Below, in pieces: positions 58,105-64,000 of a DNA stretch of 64,000 bases. Numbering within the stretch: the stretch's first letter is position 1; the number at the start of each line of letters is the position of its first letter. The stretch spans positions 682,001-746,000 of the forward strand of contig JAHGAU010000011.1 of NCBI GenBank assembly GCA_019925105.1, given 5' to 3'. The DNA is from Niebla homalea (Eukaryota > Ascomycota > Lecanoromycetes > Lecanorales > Ramalinaceae). The notes below the pieces were generated by a model that made no database searches, was not told the origin of the DNA, and saw only the letters and a list, made by a program, of their open reading frames with translations. Position numbers and translations under genes: made by a program.

Positions 58105-61100
58105 GAACTAATATATTATAGATCCAATAAAACGTATACGAAAGGATGGCGATGAACAACGGGGCCCCAGAGGTCAGAAACGATATACGTATATATAGCT
58201 TAAGTAATAGTGAAGATAGTACCTTAAATATAATAAGCGGAGGCGGAATAATAATAAAAATAGAGGGGGAGGAAGGGTAAGCGGTCCAGGTTAATAGGAA
58301 CGGTAATAAGTCGTATAAATAACGTAATAAATATAAGATAAAAAAGCCTTAAATTAAATAGGGAGCCTATAATTAATAAGATATACGTAAAGGGATACGT
58401 ATAACGCGTAAAAATATTATTATAAAAGGTAATAAATAAAGGGTAAAAAGGACAAGGACGGTATACGGGGACGGATAAAGGATAAGCGGAGGCGTAAAAG
58501 GCCTTATTAAATATATATAAACTAAAAGAAAGTTAAGTAAAAATAGGGAGATATTAAATAAATAAAAATAAATTATAAAAAAAAGTAATTATTAAATATA
58601 TAAAGAAAAAGTAAAAAAGGAGGAAACGGTAAAAACGTTAAAAAGCCTCCTTATAATTATATAGAAGGATATTACGTTAAAAACTTAATTAATATTATAA
58701 ATCGGGTTATAAAGAATAAAAGATTTTTACGTAAATATAAGGAGAAGTTTAAGGGAATTAAAAAGGCTATATAAAACTTAAAAAATAATAATAAAAACGC
58801 CGGAGGACAAAAATAAAAAAAATAGAAAAATACGTATAAAGTAAAAAAGCGATAAAAAAGGCTTTAAAAAAAAGAACGGGGATAAATTAAATAATAAAAG
58901 TTATAAAGGTAACGCCGGTATTAACGGTAAAAGAAATAAAAACAGGGGAGAAAATAATGGCGTTAAGGAAAATAAAAATAATAACCGTATAACTATTAAG
59001 TAAAAAGGAAAAAAGTATAATAATAAAAATAAATCTATTATAATTAATAAAGGCATTTAAAATAACGGGAAAGTTATTAACGGAATAAATTATTACGGTA
59101 TATAAATTATAAAACGGGGATATCCTCCTTAATATAGCCTTATTAAAAACGAAAAAAAGGTTAAAGAAATTAAAGGAATAAACCGGTAAAAAGGGATATA
59201 AAACGGTAAGGGTATTAAGGCAATTTTTTATTCTCGTAATAAACGGGATATATTTAATAAAATTTACGGGGGAGGAAAAGGAAGTTATTTTAAAACGGAT
59301 AAAAAAAGAGAATACGGTTTTTTACTTTAAGTTAAAAATCGTTAATTATAATTTCCTTTTTATAGTAAAAAGGTTAAACGCTTTTAATTATATAAAGAGA
59401 TATTTTACGGTTATTTTAAGCGTAACGTTAATAAGGATATATAATAATATTTTTAATAAAAAAATAATAAAGGATAAGTCTTTTAAATTAATAAGACCTT
59501 AAGACCGGATAACGGATATTTATTAATACTTTAAATATTAAGGGTATAAATATATTATTATAAGGTACCTTAATAATATAAAGTATATAATATATACTGA
59601 AGGATATAATACGTATAAATACGTTAACTTAATAATAAAAAACTTAATAAAGAATACGTTAAAATATATAACGTACGGTAATAATAATTATTTAACGTAA
59701 GACTTACGGTATATAATAAAAGCGAAAGAAACTTAATATAAAAAGATTAAAATAATAATTAAGATTTAACATTATAATTTATATAAATTTAAATTAATAA
59801 AATAATTAAAAATAATCTTAAGATATAAACGGAACTTATTAAATAAGGAAGGGTAAAATATAATAATTAATAATATAAAAAAAAAAAAAACTTATAATAA
59901 TATTAATTTTTAAGGTTAATTATCCGATTAAGATTATTATTATAATAAAAAGATTAAAATAAATAACGTTTAATTTTAAGGAAAGACTATTTATATAAAT
60001 AAAAGTTAATAAGGAAAATCCGACGGATATTAATATTTAATATATTTATATTTTTAAGGGTAATATAGTATAACGTACGTAAAAAAGCAGTTAAAGTTAT
60101 AATATTAATATTTAGATTTAAAGAAATAAAGGATATTGATATTATAATAATATAAGAGCCGTTATATAATCCGTATATTTATTTTTTAATTAACCCGGAA
60201 GATAATTTCTACTTAACCTTTAAAGGTAATAAAACGATATAGATATACTTCTTTATTAATAAAAAGCTAAATATAAATAATTAAAATATTACTTATTATA
60301 AAAGGAATTTATATATATTCCGGATTATATAAAAAGGGGATATTAAAAATAATTTAAATATTTATAATATATATAATCCGTTATTAATTAATAAGAAAAA
60401 ACCCTTTATAATCCCGTTACTTAAAGATATTATAATTATATTTAATAAGTACCTTTTAATAAAGGATTTTAATTTTTATTATATTTAATAAAATAAAGAC
60501 GGTTATATAATTAATTATATTAAATTTAAGGAATTATTAATAATTATTATATAATTTAATTTTACGTTATTAACGCTAAAAAAGGCTATTATATAGGAAA
60601 GCCGTAAACTTAAGACTATAATCGACTTAATATTTAACTTAGAAAATATTATTAACTTAATTATAATATATAGACCTTAAAAGGACTTAAAATATAATTC
60701 AGATTACGTCCTAATATAAACGATTTTAAATTAATCCGTTAATATAATTCCGTTTTTATTATTTAAATAAACGTAAAAAATAATTAAAGAAATTAAAATA
60801 TTTATAAAAACGATAAAAATAATATCTTAATTAATAGAACTTCTTTAACTCAATAATAAAGAATAGATTAACCGTTTTATAAAACGGATAATAAAGGCTT
60901 TAAATGAAGTAATTAACGTTATAATCTTAATAATAAAGTTATTTTAAAGAGTTAAAACTTATTGAAATAAAGAATATATAAAAATAATTATAAAAGTAAA
61001 AACGCTTATAAAGTAAGTTATTAAGTATAAAAATTAAAAGATATTTTAATAACTAAAAAAAGCTTAAGAAAAAAAAGAGAAAATCATCCGGAAGGCTAAA

Positions 61101-63906
61101 TAATCGTACTTTTAAACTATAATATATAACTCGGGGTTTCCCTTTATAATATTTAAAAATAAATAAAATACGGTAAAGAATAGAGTAAGAAATTTAAATT
61201 TATCTTTAAGTTTTTACCCTTAAAAAGACCAAACGGTATAATAATAAATACCTTTAACGGTAAAATTAAAACTTTTAAAAAGACGTTTTTCTTTTATTAC
61301 CGGAAGTTAACTTAATAAATATCGATAATACGATATATTCTAAATTAATAATAATAAATAAAATAATAATTTAAGAAATAATAATTAAAACGATTAATAA
61401 ACCGAAAAAAAATAAAACCTTTAAATTTAACGGTATATTAAATAGGTTCCTATTTATAGTAACGTTATTATTTAAAGAGGTCTTTATTTACTTATTTTAA
61501 GCTTATTTCGATATAGGATATTACCTTTATAAATTTAAGGAGACTAAAATAATTATCCTTAAGAAGCCGGTTAAGTTAAATTACTTAAAAGTAAAGTTAT
61601 ATAAACTTATAATATTCTTTTATATATTAAAAAAGACTTTAAAGACGGTAATTACGAAAATCCTAAATAATTACGTAAAAAGGTATAGGCTGCTCCTTAA
61701 TTAATAAATAAGGGTTAAAAAAAAACGGTTAATAAAAACGGCTTTTAAAGGCTTAATTAATAACGTATATATAATATAAAATTATAAAAAAAAATACGTT
61801 ATAAGTCTTTTTTCCTTAAATATTATAAAGGCGTTTAATAAGGTAAATTACCGAAGGTTACTATATAATTTACGGAAGAAGGGGGTTTTACCTTTCTTTA
61901 TAAATTAAATAAAAAGTTTCTTAAGTAATTAAGCGACGTTAATTAACCTAGGATAAAAGATAAATATAATAAAGCCCACAATAATAAAAATTCCTTAAGG
62001 ATTATTTATTTTTTTAATCTTATTTTTATTTTTTAATAACCCGCTTATTAAAAACTTAATAAAGTTAAAATAAAAGATTTAAGTAAAAGGCTTTATTAAC
62101 GATATTTATTTTCTCGTTTATAATACGTTTACTTATATAAATTATTTAAAGTTAAAATAAATTTATAAAGTCTATTTACGATAAATAAAAATATATAAAA
62201 CTTAGTTTATTTTATATAAATATAAGCTTATTTATATAATAAGGAGCCCGAAGCTATATAATATAATAATTATAGTAGACTTAAATAATATAATAATAAA
62301 ACCGGAAATTAATATTAAGGTATTCGGTTTATAAGTTAATAAGAAACTAAATTAAAAGGATTATATAAGAAAGGTTTAAAAGAAAATAATTTTATAAGAA
62401 AAAGGCTTTATTTACCTTACGGTATTAACGTAAGAAACTATTTTATAAAAGGTTAAAACCGTTTATTAAACGATTATAAAGTTTACGTTAACGTATATAA
62501 CAGCTATTTAATACGTACTTAAAGGCATATTTAAATATAGGAAAAAGCCCGTCCGGTAATTATAAAAGGTTTAAAACCGATACTTAAGAATAATAAATAA
62601 AATATATAAAATAATTCCCGTCCCGGTATTAAAATCCAAGGTTTTTATATTATTAATAAAGCTGGCCTTTAATTAAATAATCGCTTAAATAAAGCTTAAT
62701 AAAAATATAAACTTAATTATATTAATAAGAAACGAACGTATTTACCAGAACTATAAAAAACCTTAAATAAAAAGCATAAAAAAAAAAGGTATTTATCCTT
62801 TTTATGGAAATTAAATTAAAATAAACTAAAAAAAAGGTTAATCTAACTTACGTTTAAAAAGCTAACGTAAGAATATATAAACTTTTATTAAAAGTAAAAG
62901 CGGTAAAAAAAAAAAGGCTATAAAAGTAAAGTTAATAACGATTACCCTATAAATTATAAAAAGGTAAATAAAGCGTTAACGTAAATATAAAAAATTAATC
63001 CCTTAAAAGCAATAATATTTAACGTTAAATAGCAATAAAATTATTAATAAGTATCTTTAACGTTATAAGATTATAAAGAAAAATAATAATATATTAATAA
63101 TTTAATTCCGGATAAATAAAAATGGTTTAATTTACTTCTTCTTTATTATATATATTAATAATTGGATTAACGTTAACTATAAATATAAATAATAAAAGTA
63201 AAACGTTATATATATATTAATTTCCTATTTATTATTTAAAGAGTATAAATTAAAATTAATTAAAAGGGTAAAAATTAACGATTATCGTTAAATACTTATT
63301 AATAAAAAAAGTATTAAAGCGGCCGTTAAATTTATAATAATTACGGGTTTATTATTATAATTTAATTTAATTAAAGAGATAAATAAAATAATTAAAAAAT
63401 TAATTAAGAAATTTTGCTGCCGATTTAAAGGTAAAAAGTAACGGCGGGAAAACTGTATTTAATAGGGGGTTAAAAGGGCTATAAATACCAGAACGGTATA
63501 AAAAGCGATATTATATTAATTAATAAAGTTATATAAATAAAATAATAATAATATATATATCGGTAAAAATATTCAATAATATAATCGGAATTTAAAAATT
63601 TTAATATTAAATAAACCCGTAAAATAACGGAAAAATAATAAGTTTAAAAATAACCTTTAAGTAGATTTAATCGTAATATTATAGGTTTTCTTAAAAAAAA
63701 CGTATAAATAAATTCTTACTTTTTAAATAACCGCGGATACTCTTAGCCCTTAAAACGTAAATAGAAACTAAGTAAATACCGGTTTTTATTCTTAACGTTA
63801 TGGATATCGGGTTTTTTACGGTTATTAATAAGGCTAGATGGCCGAGTATTAGGGAACGCCGGAATTAGCTTAGCTAGATCCGAAGTATAAATTAATTAAT
63901 CAATCA
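58105..63906 (+). mobile_element. Full-length RIP-inactivated Tad1-type LINE, copy D
   Basis: About 5.8 kb with a perfect 12-bp target duplication ATATAATTCTCA (58093-58104 and 63907-63918). It has one of the longest preserved 5' leaders of the copies: about 40 bases before ATGGCGATGAACAACGGGG at 58146. ORF1 runs to about 60060, with its decayed zinc-knuckle stretch near 59535-59600. In ORF2 the endonuclease motifs are near 60120 (decayed IQEP), 60465 (KDFNFYY) and 60640-60720. The RT catalytic box is near 62090 (GFINDIYFLVYNTF), and the C-terminal domain is near 63100-63240. The tail is ATTAATTAATCAATCAAT. All frames are broken by transitions. Confidence 0.88.
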
Positions 63907-63918
63907 ATATAATTCTCA

Positions 63919-64000
63919 ATCGTTATTAAGGATAATAATATAAAACCTTAATTAAAATAAACGAAAAGCTAACGTATTTTGATATATTTAATAATAATAA
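63919..64000. other. AT-rich flank right of LINE copy D
   Basis: Only 82 bases, AT-rich; nothing recognisable. Confidence 0.5.

Overview
This window is from a filamentous ascomycete-type fungal nuclear genome. Spliced protein genes with short GT-AG introns sit in about 50 % GC DNA and flank a roughly 46 kb island of extremely AT-rich, stop-codon-riddled transposon relics. The decay is C-to-T/G-to-A: Gln codons became stops, and retroelement motifs are still readable once the transitions are allowed for. This is the pattern expected of repeat-induced point mutation (RIP). The species cannot be named from this sequence alone.

Layout. (1) 1-1649, minus: 5' part of a membrane protein followed by a long acidic repeat region, running off the left edge. 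(2) 1650-2690: GC-balanced DNA without a recognisable gene. (3) 2691-16642: AT-rich decayed DNA holding an 18-bp minisatellite, two relics of a second LINE family, a ~390-bp TIR element (MITE-like), a four-copy ~160-bp repeat and, at 13938-16013, a much less mutated LTR element carrying only a gag remnant. (4) 16643-34660: nested retrotransposons. A full-length Tad1-type LINE (copy A) abuts a minus-strand Ty1/copia element (22441-34655), which was itself interrupted by LINE copies B and C. (5) 34706-35860: an intact-looking, GC-rich 1.15-kb terminal-repeat retrotransposon in miniature (TRIM) with 144-bp LTRs and a 5-bp target duplication. (6) 36275-47607: minus-strand LINE copy E, split by full-length minus-strand copy F. 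(7) 47608-48805: AT-rich direct repeats. (8) 48806-54487: a second gene block with three genes: a minus-strand single-pass membrane protein, a plus-strand membrane protein with a Trp-rich cationic tail, and a plus-strand membrane-anchored C-terminal kinesin motor. (9) 54488-64000: AT-rich DNA with one end of a TIR element and LINE copy D (58105-63906).

Insertion boundaries were fixed by reading target-site duplications of 11-13 bp for the LINEs and 5 bp for the LTR elements, which gives an insertion order: copia before A, B and C, and E before F. All four recognisable host genes encode proteins with predicted transmembrane segments. The last three are neighbours and may act together, but no function beyond the kinesin fold can be assigned to them here.
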